A stretch of 64,000 bases of DNA, from NCBI RefSeq assembly GCF_947501165.1, contig NZ_CANMUU010000002.1:1302001-1366000 (forward strand), in the 5' to 3' direction. A program made the position numbers and the translations under genes. The notes beneath the pieces were generated by a model, which was not told the DNA's origin, did not search any database, and was given only the letters and a program-made list of their open reading frames with translations. The stretch comes from an uncultured Allomuricauda sp. Lineage in GTDB: Bacteria > Bacteroidota > Bacteroidia > Flavobacteriales > Flavobacteriaceae. This document shows positions 25,962 through 35,790 of this stretch, in pieces (the stretch's first letter is position 1; each line of letters opens with the position of its first letter).

Positions 25962-27607
25962 ACCAAATGCATTTGACTCAGTACCTTTTGTCGGCTATGG
26001 GGGTTTAAGAACTTAAGCTGAAGGCGGGTAATTCTAAACTGGTCCACTGAAATTTTCTCATGCCAATGGAAGCCTTTGTTTTCCAATAGTTCCAGCTCAT
26101 CATCATTAACATAGACCCACACATCATGTTTGGTCATTAACTCATCAATGGAAACTATTTTAACTGGTTTTTTATTGTAAAAATCAAGCGACCAAGTAAA
26201 CCTTTCGGAAACTTTGTAAACTTCATCTACCGGTATTCCATAATCTGCAATTTTTTCTGCCATGGTAGAGCCCCCTTGATACTTTAAAAGTTTTGGATAA
26301 AAATGAGAGTTCATAACACCGTTCAAAAGCAAGGAACTGCACACCGAAAGGGTAATTATCCGCATATAATATGCTTCACGTTTTAAACAGAAATAGGTGA
26401 TTACCGCCAAAATAATGATTAAGAAAACATAGTAATGGACCTGCTCAAACTTAAAGAAATGAAAACACACCAAAAGGGTGAAAATGAAGACCAAGCTCAA
26501 TACAAAATATTGAATACCCAAAATGACCTTGATGGATATATTTTTTGAAAATCTATATAAACTATGTAGATAAGAAGCCGACAAAATAGAATAGAGTGGA
26601 ATTAAAATATTCATATAGTGTGGCAGCTTGAATTGGGCAAAACTTATGATGAAGAACAAAATGGTAATACCTCCAACCGTTACAAACTCATATTGGGGCA
26701 AATACTTAAATCGAAGTTTTATGAAGGTCTTTACCCTACACCAGTAGGCAATCAATGCCAAAACGGTCCATGGTAGAAAAACCCACAAGAAAGTATGGAA
26801 AAAGAAAAAGAAATCGCTGCTGTTCTTTCCATGTCCCTGACCGCTTAACCTTTCAAAACTTTGTTCCCAAAAGATGAAGAAAATACCACTTCTATCGGAC
26901 TTACCGCGTATAATCTTTTCAGGATGTAAATCAAATTGCTGGTAATATGCATAGAGCATTGGAGAAATGGTCACCCCAAAAATCAAGAGAGCTGGAATCA
27001 ACTTCCAACTCAACAGGCTTTTCCATTTTCGAGTATATATCAAGTGACATAATACTGAGATTCCAATAACCAACAATGCAATCTGACCCTTGGTAGAAAA
27101 GGCCATACCTGCACCAAAAGCACCTAATACTATACCCCAAAAGCTTCCCTTCTCAATAAATTTTATCAACTGCCAGATAGAAAAGATGGTGAATCCGGTC
27201 AACACTGCATCAGTTCGTACATCAATATTGGAAAGCACAATGGTTTGTGCTGTCATAAAAATCAAAGCTGAAAACTTTCCGATGTCCTTATTGTAGAAGA
27301 GCTTTCCTAGACCGTAACAGCTATATGCCGCTAATAAGGTGGATAAAATACCTGGAATTCTATAGGCCCAGTCATGTATTCCAAAAATTTTAAAAGAAAG
27401 AGCGGCAAGCCAATAATGCATATGAGGCTTATCCAAATATTCTTGGGTTCCCTTTATGAGATTGATAAAATCGTTTTCCTGCACCATTCGCATGGCCATG
27501 ACGGCAAATTGAGCAGAGTCGTTCTCAAAAAGGGTGACAAACATACCGGTGATGTAAACAACAATCACAAGAGCTACTAAAAGCCAGTATCTTACCGAAG
27601 AAATCAT
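25949..27607 (-). CDS. GT39-family glycosyltransferase (ArnT-like)
   Basis: 552 residues, about twelve membrane helices. The first periplasmic loop has the GT39/ArnT signature: the acidic ENDSAQFA (about 28-35) and later YLDKPHMHYW (58-67), equivalent to the KPPLYYW motif. A C-terminal soluble part follows. Such enzymes transfer a sugar from undecaprenyl phosphate to lipid A or proteins in the periplasm. Its start overlaps the end of the upstream PAP2 gene by 4 bp. It is convergent with the GT2/flippase pair, which could make and present its donor. Confidence 0.9.
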   Translation of the reverse strand: MISSVRYWLLVALVIVVYITGMFVTLFENDSAQFAVMAMRMVQENDFINLIKGTQEYLDKPHMHYWLAALSFKIFGIHDWAYRIPGILSTLLAAYSCYGLGKLFYNKDIGKFSALIFMTAQTIVLSNIDVRTDAVLTGFTIFSIWQLIKFIEKGSFWGIVLGAFGAGMAFSTKGQIALLVIGISVLCHLIYTRKWKSLLSWKLIPALLIFGVTISPMLYAYYQQFDLHPEKIIRGKSDRSGIFFIFWEQSFERLSGQGHGKNSSDFFFFFHTFLWVFLPWTVLALIAYWCRVKTFIKLRFKYLPQYEFVTVGGITILFFIISFAQFKLPHYMNILIPLYSILSASYLHSLYRFSKNISIKVILGIQYFVLSLVFIFTLLVCFHFFKFEQVHYYVFLIIILAVITYFCLKREAYYMRIITLSVCSSLLLNGVMNSHFYPKLLKYQGGSTMAEKIADYGIPVDEVYKVSERFTWSLDFYNKKPVKIVSIDELMTKHDVWVYVNDDELELLENKGFHWHEKISVDQFRITRLQLKFLNPHSRQKVLSQMHLVHLD

Positions 27608-28173
27608 GTCCCAAATTTTTGGAATGCAAATATAGATAACTTGGCAAATAACCAGCCGAAAAGAATACCTATAAAACTACCGGTAACAACATCCAAGGGA
27701 AAATGGACTCCTATATATATTCGGCTATAAGCCACTAAAGAGGCCCATAAAAACAGGAAGAACCCAATTTTGCTTAAGTTAGGCCTCAGCATTACCGTAA
27801 AAAACGAGGCTAAAGCCATACTATTTGCCGCATGGGCAGAAAAGTAACCAAACTTACCTCCACAGGATTTTTTCACTAATCTGGCCAACATATTTACTTC
27901 CTCATCATGACATGGACGCAGGCGGGCCACTCCATATTTAAAGAAATTGGCTAATTGGTCTGTTGCTGTAATCAATAGACCCACAAAGAGAAGAACTATT
28001 AAGGTTCGCTTAAGGCCAAGATATCGATATGTAAAAAACAGCAAGGCAGCATAAAGGGGAATGGAGCTCAATTTGTCCGTAATAAACAACCAAAAACCAT
28101 CCCAAGTTTCGGTTCCCAGTCCGTTGAGGAAAAGGAAGAGTTCTTTATCCCATTGAACCAATGTGTCAATCAT
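27604..28173 (-). CDS. PAP2-family membrane phosphatase
   Basis: 189 residues with about five or six helices and the three acid-phosphatase motifs: KYGVARLRP (K-x6-RP), the SAHA variant of PSGH, and SRIYIGVHFPLD (SR-x5-H-x3-D). Homologues remove phosphate from undecaprenyl pyrophosphate, phosphatidylglycerol phosphate or lipid A. It is coupled by a 4-bp overlap to the ArnT-like gene, which makes a lipid A or polyprenyl-phosphate role plausible. The gene before it ends 2 bp upstream. Confidence 0.92.
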   Translation of the reverse strand: MIDTLVQWDKELFLFLNGLGTETWDGFWLFITDKLSSIPLYAALLFFTYRYLGLKRTLIVLLFVGLLITATDQLANFFKYGVARLRPCHDEEVNMLARLVKKSCGGKFGYFSAHAANSMALASFFTVMLRPNLSKIGFFLFLWASLVAYSRIYIGVHFPLDVVTGSFIGILFGWLFAKLSIFAFQKFGT

Positions 28174-28175
28174 GC

Positions 28176-28403
28176 CTAATCTTCGTATCTGGATACTTCC
28201 CTATCGTAAAATGCGGTTGCCGCTTCGATAAGACTTTCCGTTTCATTCGCCAACTCTTCTTCATCTTCTTTTGAAAACTCCTCAAACCATTCCACTTCGT
28301 CATTTTCTAGATTAATAATGAATCTTGGGTATTCGGTATGGATAATAAAAACTGAAGAAGGGTAATCTGTGTTATCTGCTAAAAGAAACTTGGGTATTTC
28401 CAT
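28176..28403 (-). CDS. Small acidic conserved hypothetical protein
   Basis: 75 residues, very acidic (WFEEFSKEDEEELANETESL), no signal peptide or membrane segment. It ends 2 bp before the PAP2 start and is probably in the same transcript. It has the composition of a small cytoplasmic flavobacterial protein but no family or function is recognised. Confidence 0.7.
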   Translation of the reverse strand: MEIPKFLLADNTDYPSSVFIIHTEYPRFIINLENDEVEWFEEFSKEDEEELANETESLIEAATAFYDREVSRYED

Positions 28404-28438
28404 TGGGTTGGTCGCTATTGTTTAGAAAAGTGATATAA

Positions 28439-29818
28439 TTATGAAGTGGTCTGTTTTGAAATCAACTTGTTTGTAAGATAATTGAATCGAATATACAACA
28501 TTACTGCTGAAGCTGTTAGACCCAGCAAAAGGCCCATCCAAATCCCCGAGCTTTTGTATTCCGTGAACAATCCGAAATAATAAGAAACCGGAAAACCAAT
28601 AAGCCAATACGCTATAAAAGTAATAAGCGTTGGTATTTTGACATCTTGAATTCCGCGAAGTGCCCCCAAAACAACAACCTGAATGCCATCGGATATTTGA
28701 AAAAAAGCTGCTATCAGCAATAGTTTGGCGGCGATGGCAATCACTTCGGTATTGTCTGTCAAATTTATAGCGTCATCCACATCCAAATACAAAGTAGGCA
28801 ACCAATGTCGTCCAATAAGAAAAAGTGCAGCAAAAACAATTTCCAAAAGTAGAGTCAATACGAATATGGACTCCCCTATTTGCTTCAATTCTTTAAAATT
28901 CTGTAATCCTTTTTGATTGCCTACACGCACCATCGCGGCTACACCAAGTCCCATGCCTACCATAAAGGTCATACTGCTCAAGTTCAAAGCAATTTGGTTG
29001 GCTGCCTGGGCATTCTTGCCAAGTACTCCACTTAACCAAATAGCGGCGGTAAAAATGGCGACTTCAAAAAACATCTGCAATGCAGAAGGAAACCCAAGCC
29101 CTATGATCTTATTCATAACAGCCTTTTCAATCTTCCTAAAGTTAAAATTGGTCACGTAAGGCTGTATTTGCTTCTTTCGCCGTAGTAGATAATAAACGTA
29201 TCCCACCATAATAAATCGGGAAGCCAAAGTTCCGATTGCGGCCCCAACAATGCCCAACTTTGGAAAACCAAAGGATCCAAAAATCAACAAATAATTGATT
29301 GTGATATTAACCACATTCGCCAAAATAGTAGCATACATGGGGTACTTGGTCTGGGACATCCCTTCGGAAAATTGCTTAAAGGCTTGGAACATTATCAAGG
29401 GAACCAAGGAAAATGCCACCAATTCGAGATAGGGAATAGCCAATTCCACCACTTCCTCAGGTTGTTTCATACCATGCAAAAGGGGTTTGCAAAGCAGAAT
29501 AATTCCGAATAGGGAAACACCCAATAAGGTACAAAGCACAAGTCCATGTTTTAAGGCGCTTTTGCCACTAGCACTATTCTTGGCTCCATCAGCCTCTGCA
29601 ACCAAAGGTGTTATGGCCGTGGAAAAACCTATTCCAAGGGACATTGCTATAAATACAAAACTATTACCCAATGAAACAGCGGCCAATTCAGCGGTACCCA
29701 ACTGCCCTACCATGATATTATCCGCAAATGCAACAAAAGTATGCCCCAACATACCCAAAATTACCGGGTAGGCCAGTTGCAAATTATATCTGAATTCTCT
29801 GGTATATTGGTTGAACAA
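28439..29818 (-). CDS. MATE-family efflux transporter (NorM-like)
   Basis: 459 residues with twelve membrane helices in two homologous halves. The N-terminal half has YPVILGMLGHTFVAFADNIMVG and the family pattern ELAAVSLGNS; the second half repeats it. MATE proteins export cationic drugs or metabolites with Na+ or H+. It ends 35 bp before the small acidic gene on the same strand. No regulator is adjacent; the substrate is unknown. Confidence 0.94.
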   Translation of the reverse strand: MFNQYTREFRYNLQLAYPVILGMLGHTFVAFADNIMVGQLGTAELAAVSLGNSFVFIAMSLGIGFSTAITPLVAEADGAKNSASGKSALKHGLVLCTLLGVSLFGIILLCKPLLHGMKQPEEVVELAIPYLELVAFSLVPLIMFQAFKQFSEGMSQTKYPMYATILANVVNITINYLLIFGSFGFPKLGIVGAAIGTLASRFIMVGYVYYLLRRKKQIQPYVTNFNFRKIEKAVMNKIIGLGFPSALQMFFEVAIFTAAIWLSGVLGKNAQAANQIALNLSSMTFMVGMGLGVAAMVRVGNQKGLQNFKELKQIGESIFVLTLLLEIVFAALFLIGRHWLPTLYLDVDDAINLTDNTEVIAIAAKLLLIAAFFQISDGIQVVVLGALRGIQDVKIPTLITFIAYWLIGFPVSYYFGLFTEYKSSGIWMGLLLGLTASAVMLYIRFNYLTNKLISKQTTS

Positions 29819-29912
29819 GGTGAAAAATTAGCGGGCTTCAAATATAGTTGGATTCTGATGCAAAAATGAGTCCGATTTCAACATTTTATACACAAGAATG
29901 TGTGAGAAAAGT

Positions 29913-30686
29913 TTATAGGCTCTTTGCTTGTTCCCAGAACACATCCATCTCGGCAAGTGTCATATCTTTTAATGCCTTTCCAGATTCTTTTGCCTTTTCT
30001 TCAAGGTATTGAAAGCGTTTGATGAATTTCTTATTGGTACGCTCCAAGGCATTCTCTGGGTTAACGTTTAAGAACCGTGCATAATTAATCATTGAAAAAA
30101 GAACATCGCCAAATTCTGCCTCCAATCGGTCTGCGTTTTGACTCTTTACTTCTTCCTGAAGCTCAGATAATTCCTCTTTGACCTTTTCAAAAACTTGTGC
30201 CGGTTCTTCCCAGTCAAATCCTACTCCAGCCACTTTTTCCTGAATTCGATTGGCTTTTACCAGTGCAGGTAAGCTGTTTGGAACTCCTTCCAAAACACTT
30301 TTCTTACCCTCCTTCAATTTGATATTTTCCCAATTCTGCTTAACCTCATCCTCATTTTCAACTTTGATATCACCATAAATGTGTGGGTGTCTATTTATCA
30401 ATTTTTCACTTATACCATGAGCTACATCGGCAATATCAAAATCGTTGGTTTCCGAACCGATTTTAGCATAGAAAACAATATGCAACAACAAGTCTCCAAG
30501 TTCTTTTTTGACCTCATCCAAATCGTTATCCAAAATGGCATCACCAAGCTCATAGGTTTCTTCAATAGTGAGATGTCTAAGGGACTGTATCGTTTGTTTC
30601 TTATCCCATGGACATTGGGCCCGCAACTCATCCATAATGGTCAACAACCTATCAAATGCGGTTAATTGTTCTTTTCGCGAATGCAT
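29913..30686 (-). CDS. mazG: Nucleoside triphosphate pyrophosphohydrolase MazG
   Basis: 257 residues with two MazG all-alpha NTP-PPase domains. The first has LRAQCPWDKKQT and the metal-binding EETYELGDAILDND with ELGDLLLH; the second has ELSELQEEV and EFGDVLFSMINYAR. It hydrolyses non-canonical or excess NTPs to NMP and pyrophosphate. Length and domain order match E. coli MazG. It is monocistronic and divergent from the GH3 gene. Confidence 0.94.
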   Translation of the reverse strand: MHSRKEQLTAFDRLLTIMDELRAQCPWDKKQTIQSLRHLTIEETYELGDAILDNDLDEVKKELGDLLLHIVFYAKIGSETNDFDIADVAHGISEKLINRHPHIYGDIKVENEDEVKQNWENIKLKEGKKSVLEGVPNSLPALVKANRIQEKVAGVGFDWEEPAQVFEKVKEELSELQEEVKSQNADRLEAEFGDVLFSMINYARFLNVNPENALERTNKKFIKRFQYLEEKAKESGKALKDMTLAEMDVFWEQAKSL

Positions 30687-30792
30687 AAAAGTGATATTTT
30701 GAATAAAAGTACAAAGAGAAAATACCAGTAAATACTATATTTAGGGGTTATTTTGTTATACTATCAACCACTTTTCAACACAACCCAATAAT

Positions 30793-33048
30793 ATGCAACG
30801 CTTTCTTGTTTACATTCTTATTTTTTCAATTTCTTTGTGGTTTCCTAATTCTGAGCTTATGGCCCAAGAAAAAACAATTGACCAAAAGGTAGAATCCCTA
30901 TTGAAACAAATGACCTTGGAAGAAAAGGCAGGTCAAATGAATCAATATAATGGTTTTTGGGATGTCACCGGACCAGCGCCCCAAGGTGGGAACGCAGCCA
31001 TTAAATACGAGCATTTGAAAAAAGGCTGGGTAGGTTCCATGTTAAATGTAACTGGTACGGAAGAAACCAGGAGGTTGCAAAAATTGGTCGTTGAAGAATC
31101 AAGATTGGGCATTCCGCTCCTTTTTGGATTTGATGTAATTCATGGATATAAAACTTTGGCGCCAATTCCTTTGGCTGAAGCGGCAAGTTGGGATATGGAA
31201 GCTATTGAAAAATCAGCAAGAATTGCCGCAGAGGAAGCTTCCGCAGTTGGACTACATTGGACCTTTGCTCCCATGGTTGATATTTCCCGAGATCCTAGAT
31301 GGGGCCGAGTTATGGAAGGGGGCGGTGAAGATACCTACCTTGGCGCACAAATTGCCAAAGCCCGTGTGACCGGTTTTCAAGGTGATGACCTTTCTCAACC
31401 CAATACCATCGCTGCATGCGCAAAACACTTCGCTGCCTATGGATTTGCTGAGGCTGGAAAAGAATACAATACGGTTGATATAGGTACCTCTACCCTATTC
31501 AATACCGTTTTACCCACATTTAAGGCCGCGGTCGATGCCGATGTCAAAACCGTGATGAATGGATTCAATATTCTTAACGGTGTTCCAGTTACCGGGGATG
31601 CTTTTCTCCAAAGGGATGTTCTTAAGGGAAAATGGGGATTTGAAGGTTTTGTAATTTCTGATTGGGCTTCCATAGCTGAAATGGTACCACACGGTTTCGC
31701 AAAAAATCTAAAACATACTGCTGAATTAGGGGTTAAAGCCGGTTCGGATATGGATATGGAGTCTTCATCATATGTGAACCATTTGGTTGAAAATGTAAAT
31801 GAAGGAAAAGTGGATGAGGCTTTGGTTGATGATGCTGTGCGAAGAATTTTGAAAGTAAAGTTTGAACTAGGCCTTTTTGATGACCCCTACAAATACTGTG
31901 ATTCTGAGCGTGAAAAAGAAGAACTCTATCATGAGGACCACAAAGCAGGAGTTCTGGAAATGGCCATGAAGTCTATTGTTCTGCTCAAAAATGAGAATAA
32001 CTTGTTGCCTTTGGCAAAAGATCAATCTAACATTGCGGTAATTGGGGAATTGGCCGATGACAAAAACAGTCCTCTAGGCAGTTGGCGAATAGGGTCTGAT
32101 AATAATACGGCTGTATCCTTTTTGGAAGGACTAAAAAGTTACACGGATAAGGTTTCGTATGCTCCAGGGCCTAAGGTATTCAACAAGGATGCCAACTTTT
32201 TAAATGAAGTTGAGGTTAACGAAACCGACACTTCTGGGATGGAAGAGGCTGTGGCCTTGGCCAAAGAATCAGATGTTGTTCTTATGGTGCTGGGTGAACA
32301 TGGATTTCAAAGTGGTGAAGCAAGAAGTAGAACAAATTTGGATTTACCTGGACTTCAATTAGATTTATTAAAAGCAGTCTACGAAGTAAATCAAAATGTA
32401 GTTCTCATATTAATGAATGGTCGCCCGCTTACTATTGAATGGGAAGCCACAAACATTCCAACCATTTTAGAAACGTGGCAATTGGGGACGGAAACCGGAA
32501 ATGCTATTGCCAAAGTACTCTTCGGAGATTACAATCCTAGTGGAAAACTGCCTATGACCTTCCCAAGAAGTGTCGGACAGATTCCAATCTATTATAATCA
32601 TTTCAGCACAGGAAGGCCAAATCCAGAACCTAATGTGTTTTGGTCGCACTACAGCGATGAACAAAACTCGCCGTTATATCCGTTTGGTCATGGATTAAGC
32701 TATACTCAATTTGAGTATAGTGATTTAGAGGTTGATGCTTCAAATCAAAGTGCCATCAAGGTCAGTGTTACCATAAAAAATGCAGGAAGTGTAGCTGGCG
32801 AGGAAGTAGTACAACTTTATGTTCGAGATAAAGTGGCCACTGTGACCCGTCCTGTAAAAGAACTAAAAGGTTTCCAAAAAATCAGTTTACAACCTGGAGA
32901 ATCTGAAAAAGTGGAATTTGTTTTAACTGATGCTGAACTTGGATTCTACAATCACAATTATGATTTTGTGGTGGAGCCCGGTGAGTTTGAAGTCATGATA
33001 GGAACAAACTCGCAAGAAGGACTTAGTCAGACTTTTGAAAAACAATAG
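30793..33048 (+). CDS. bglX: Exported beta-glucosidase-type glycoside hydrolase family 3 (BglX-like)
   Basis: 751 residues: signal peptide (cleavage near LMAQ, about residue 25), GH3 barrel with nucleophile Asp290 in GFVISDW, the PRWGRVMEGGGEDTYL motif, the alpha/beta sandwich domain with the acid/base region, and a C-terminal fibronectin-III-like domain (about 640-745). It acts in the periplasm on beta-linked oligosaccharides. It begins an operon with an SGNH hydrolase and a GH20 lipoprotein. No SusC/D pair is nearby, so it is not a canonical polysaccharide utilisation locus. Confidence 0.94.
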   Translation: MQRFLVYILIFSISLWFPNSELMAQEKTIDQKVESLLKQMTLEEKAGQMNQYNGFWDVTGPAPQGGNAAIKYEHLKKGWVGSMLNVTGTEETRRLQKLVVEESRLGIPLLFGFDVIHGYKTLAPIPLAEAASWDMEAIEKSARIAAEEASAVGLHWTFAPMVDISRDPRWGRVMEGGGEDTYLGAQIAKARVTGFQGDDLSQPNTIAACAKHFAAYGFAEAGKEYNTVDIGTSTLFNTVLPTFKAAVDADVKTVMNGFNILNGVPVTGDAFLQRDVLKGKWGFEGFVISDWASIAEMVPHGFAKNLKHTAELGVKAGSDMDMESSSYVNHLVENVNEGKVDEALVDDAVRRILKVKFELGLFDDPYKYCDSEREKEELYHEDHKAGVLEMAMKSIVLLKNENNLLPLAKDQSNIAVIGELADDKNSPLGSWRIGSDNNTAVSFLEGLKSYTDKVSYAPGPKVFNKDANFLNEVEVNETDTSGMEEAVALAKESDVVLMVLGEHGFQSGEARSRTNLDLPGLQLDLLKAVYEVNQNVVLILMNGRPLTIEWEATNIPTILETWQLGTETGNAIAKVLFGDYNPSGKLPMTFPRSVGQIPIYYNHFSTGRPNPEPNVFWSHYSDEQNSPLYPFGHGLSYTQFEYSDLEVDASNQSAIKVSVTIKNAGSVAGEEVVQLYVRDKVATVTRPVKELKGFQKISLQPGESEKVEFVLTDAELGFYNHNYDFVVEPGEFEVMIGTNSQEGLSQTFEKQ

Positions 33049-33724
33049 TATTTTGAAGCAAATCCTATACAATTTTCCTTTTCTGGTAGTTCTGTTTCTG
33101 TATAGTGGAATTTCTTCTGGACAAAGTTCATTACCCTTTTACGGTGAGGTAAAGGAAATACAAGAACGAATGGACACCATTTGGGACAGATCTAAACCCT
33201 CTATTCTATTTACAGGAAGTTCAAGCGTTCGGTTATGGAAAGATTTGCAGGAACGTTTTCCGGAGAATCAGGTTTTAAATACAGGTTTTGGAGGTTCCCA
33301 AACTTCTGACCTTGCCAATTTTTTGAATGAGCTTATTCTGGATTACAATCCAAGTAAAGTCTTTATTTACGAAGGAGACAATGACATTTTCGCAAAAAAA
33401 AGACCTAAAAAAATTATTGGAACATTTATAGATGTTTTAGATACACTTCAACAACAAAGACCAAACTTAGAAATAGTATTAATTTCTGCCAAACCAAGCA
33501 TTTCCCGTTGGAAGTTTAGATCTAGATATAGACGACTCAACCGAAAACTAAAAGCCTTGGCCTCTGAAAGAAGTAGGATTTCCTACGCTGATGTGTGGTC
33601 CGTTATGTTGGATAGAAGGAAATTGAAAAAAGACTTGTTCATTGAAGATGGCCTGCATATGAATTCCAAGGGATACGACCTTTGGGAGGAAGCCCTAAAG
33701 GATTTTGTTACCTTAGGGGAATGA
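33035..33724 (+). CDS. Exported SGNH/GDSL-family hydrolase
   Basis: 229 residues. After an N-terminal hydrophobic leader (about 14-35, ending SGISSGQ) are SGNH block I FTGSSSVRLW, block II with GGSQ, block III EGDND (GxND) and block V DGLHMNSKGY (D-x2-H). Such enzymes are esterases or sugar deacetylases. The start is TTG, either at 33035 (overlapping the GH3 gene by 14 bp) or at 33053 (4 bp after its stop); the second gives a cleaner leader. The 3' end overlaps the GH20 start by 4 bp. It may remove acetyl groups from glycan substrates of its neighbours. Confidence 0.87.
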   Translation: MKNNSILKQILYNFPFLVVLFLYSGISSGQSSLPFYGEVKEIQERMDTIWDRSKPSILFTGSSSVRLWKDLQERFPENQVLNTGFGGSQTSDLANFLNELILDYNPSKVFIYEGDNDIFAKKRPKKIIGTFIDVLDTLQQQRPNLEIVLISAKPSISRWKFRSRYRRLNRKLKALASERSRISYADVWSVMLDRRKLKKDLFIEDGLHMNSKGYDLWEEALKDFVTLGE

Positions 33725-35304
33725 AACTTTTTTTCAATTCAATATTTGTTTTTGTTCTTCTGGTTCTCTGTTCTGCCTGTGAAAAACCGAAAAAGAAGAT
33801 TCAATTTCCAAAGACTGACCTTACCAAATCAGCATTGATTCCTGTACCCTTAAATATACAGGCATCCTATGATGCTTTTGGGCTCGGAAAAAATACAGTT
33901 ATCTATACCGACGACCAGAATACATTGTACTCAAAAATAGGTCAATTTCTATCTGAAAAAATTCGGTTTAGAACCACGCTTTCCCTTCCATTGAATGCAT
34001 CAGCTGAATCGGTGGACAATGATTCCCCGGAAAACTCTATTTACATTGTTGAATCAAAGGACACTTCTTTATCTGCTTCAGAATCCTATGAGTTGGAGAT
34101 TAAGCAGGATTCCATCTTAATTCAAGCTCAAACTCCAGCAGCAGCATTCAGAGGTATTCAAACCTTATTACAGCTTATCCCAGAAAAAAGAAATGATACC
34201 CTAAAAAATTCGCCTTTATGGGTAATCCCAGCTGGAAAAATTACAGATAGACCGACCTTTAGTTATCGTGGGACCATGTTGGATGTGGCTCGTCATTTCT
34301 TTACAGTTGAAGAGGTAAAAAAGTACATTGACCTTATTGCCTATTATAAATTGAATGTACTGCACCTACACCTGACCGATGACCAAGGTTGGCGTATTGA
34401 AGTAAAATCTTGGCCCAAACTCACTGAAATTGGAGGAAAAACAGAAGTTGGAGGGGGAGCCGGAGGGTTTTATACCCAATCTGAATATCAGGAAATCGTG
34501 GATTATGCCGCGGAGCGTTTTATTACCATTATCCCTGAAATTGATATGCCAGGACACACCAATGCGGCTAGTTTAAGCTATCCATTTTTGAACGGAACAG
34601 GAAAGCCATTAAAGTCCTATACTGGTACTCGTGTGGGATTTAGCTCATTCGATACAAGAAAAGATACGGTCTATTCTTTTTTGGATGATGTGATTCGAGA
34701 AATAGCAGCCATTACTCCAGGCCCCTACATACATATAGGAGGTGATGAAAGTTTTGTTACCAAGAAAAGGGATTATAAATATTTTGTGGAAAAGGTTGAA
34801 GCCATTGTACAAAAACACGGCAAAAATATGATTGGTTGGGACGAAATTGCAGAAGCCAAAATTAGTTCCCAATCCATAGCACAACATTGGAGGACGGTAG
34901 AAAATGCTTTAATGGCGGCCAAAAATGGAAATAAGGTGATTCTTTCACCTGCAAAAAAAGCCTACTTGGATATGAAATACGATTCTTTGTCCAAATATGG
35001 ATTGGATTGGGCGGGTCATATCACTGTTGATTCTGCCTACATTTGGAATCCATCAACCTTTGTTGAAGGCCTTCCTTTGGAAAGCATTCTAGGTATTGAA
35101 GCACCCTTATGGTCAGAGACAATCAGCAATTCATCAGAAATGGAGTATTTGGCCTTCCCAAGAGTAATTGGATATGCAGAACTGGGTTGGTCCACACCAG
35201 AAAATCGTAATTGGGAAGACTATAAAATTAGACTTGCAAAACAACGTAGTTTCCTAGAAAAAAATGATGTGAATTTTTATCGCAGTCCGCTTGTTGAGTG
35301 GTAA
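33721..35304 (+). CDS. Beta-N-acetylhexosaminidase, GH20 lipoprotein
   Basis: 527 residues from ATG 33721, which overlaps the previous stop (ATGA) and gives a lipoprotein leader ending at Cys20. An N-terminal GH20b domain (about 30-170) precedes the barrel with its catalytic pair Asp342-Glu343 in HIGGDES and substrate motifs HLHLTDDQGWR and PEIDMPGH. It releases terminal GlcNAc or GalNAc from chitin oligomers, peptidoglycan fragments or glycans at the envelope. It closes the GH3-SGNH-GH20 operon. Confidence 0.94.
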   Translation: MKLFFNSIFVFVLLVLCSACEKPKKKIQFPKTDLTKSALIPVPLNIQASYDAFGLGKNTVIYTDDQNTLYSKIGQFLSEKIRFRTTLSLPLNASAESVDNDSPENSIYIVESKDTSLSASESYELEIKQDSILIQAQTPAAAFRGIQTLLQLIPEKRNDTLKNSPLWVIPAGKITDRPTFSYRGTMLDVARHFFTVEEVKKYIDLIAYYKLNVLHLHLTDDQGWRIEVKSWPKLTEIGGKTEVGGGAGGFYTQSEYQEIVDYAAERFITIIPEIDMPGHTNAASLSYPFLNGTGKPLKSYTGTRVGFSSFDTRKDTVYSFLDDVIREIAAITPGPYIHIGGDESFVTKKRDYKYFVEKVEAIVQKHGKNMIGWDEIAEAKISSQSIAQHWRTVENALMAAKNGNKVILSPAKKAYLDMKYDSLSKYGLDWAGHITVDSAYIWNPSTFVEGLPLESILGIEAPLWSETISNSSEMEYLAFPRVIGYAELGWSTPENRNWEDYKIRLAKQRSFLEKNDVNFYRSPLVEW

Positions 35305-35310
35305 CGAACC

Positions 35311-35739
35311 TTATTCTTCCTCTTCGGAATCAACATCTTCGGCATCCCCTTCAGTGAAATCTGTGATACCATTTTCTAGAAGCAAATTATACCACTGAAC
35401 AATCTTCTTAATGTCACTGGCGTAAACACGATCCTCATCATAGTTCGGTAAGATTTCAAAGAAATACTCTTCCAACTGTATTTTCTCAGCCTTATGACTT
35501 ATTGAGGTTTTTTTACCCTGCTCCTTTTCCTTTATTTTCTGAAATACTTCTCTTAGCGGTATCTCTTCTTCCAAAGTATATATTGCAATTTCGGAGAGTA
35601 CGCTCACATTGTTTCGCATACTTACACTTATCCTTTTTCCATCCATTAAGGACTCTCCAACAAATCCAGTTCTTGTTTGAGTAAGAAGTTTGTACAAACC
35701 TGGTTTCCCTCCTATGGATAAAATCTTGTCCAAAGCCAT
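35311..35739 (-). CDS. DUF5606 family protein
   Basis: 142 residues. The N-terminus (LDKILSIGGKPGLYKL) and the basic VSMRNNVSVLSEIAIYT segment are characteristic of DUF5606, a Bacteroidota family of unknown function with a small N-terminal fold that looks RNA- or nucleic-acid-binding in charge. The C-terminus is acidic (DVDSEEEE). It is convergent with the GH20 gene (6 bp apart) and lies downstream of def. A -7 box is at 35758-35765. Confidence 0.85.
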   Translation of the reverse strand: MALDKILSIGGKPGLYKLLTQTRTGFVGESLMDGKRISVSMRNNVSVLSEIAIYTLEEEIPLREVFQKIKEKEQGKKTSISHKAEKIQLEEYFFEILPNYDEDRVYASDIKKIVQWYNLLLENGITDFTEGDAEDVDSEEEE

Positions 35740-35757
35740 ATTCTATTTTTATGCGCG

Positions 35758-35765
35758 CAAAATTA
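35758..35765 (-). promoter_or_regulatory. -7 box before the DUF5606 gene
   Basis: On the minus strand TAATTTTG matches TAnnTTTG, 19 bp upstream of the DUF5606 ATG. The -33 match is weak. Confidence 0.5.
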
Positions 35766-35790
35766 TGCTTTTCTTGAGTACAAAAATGAC

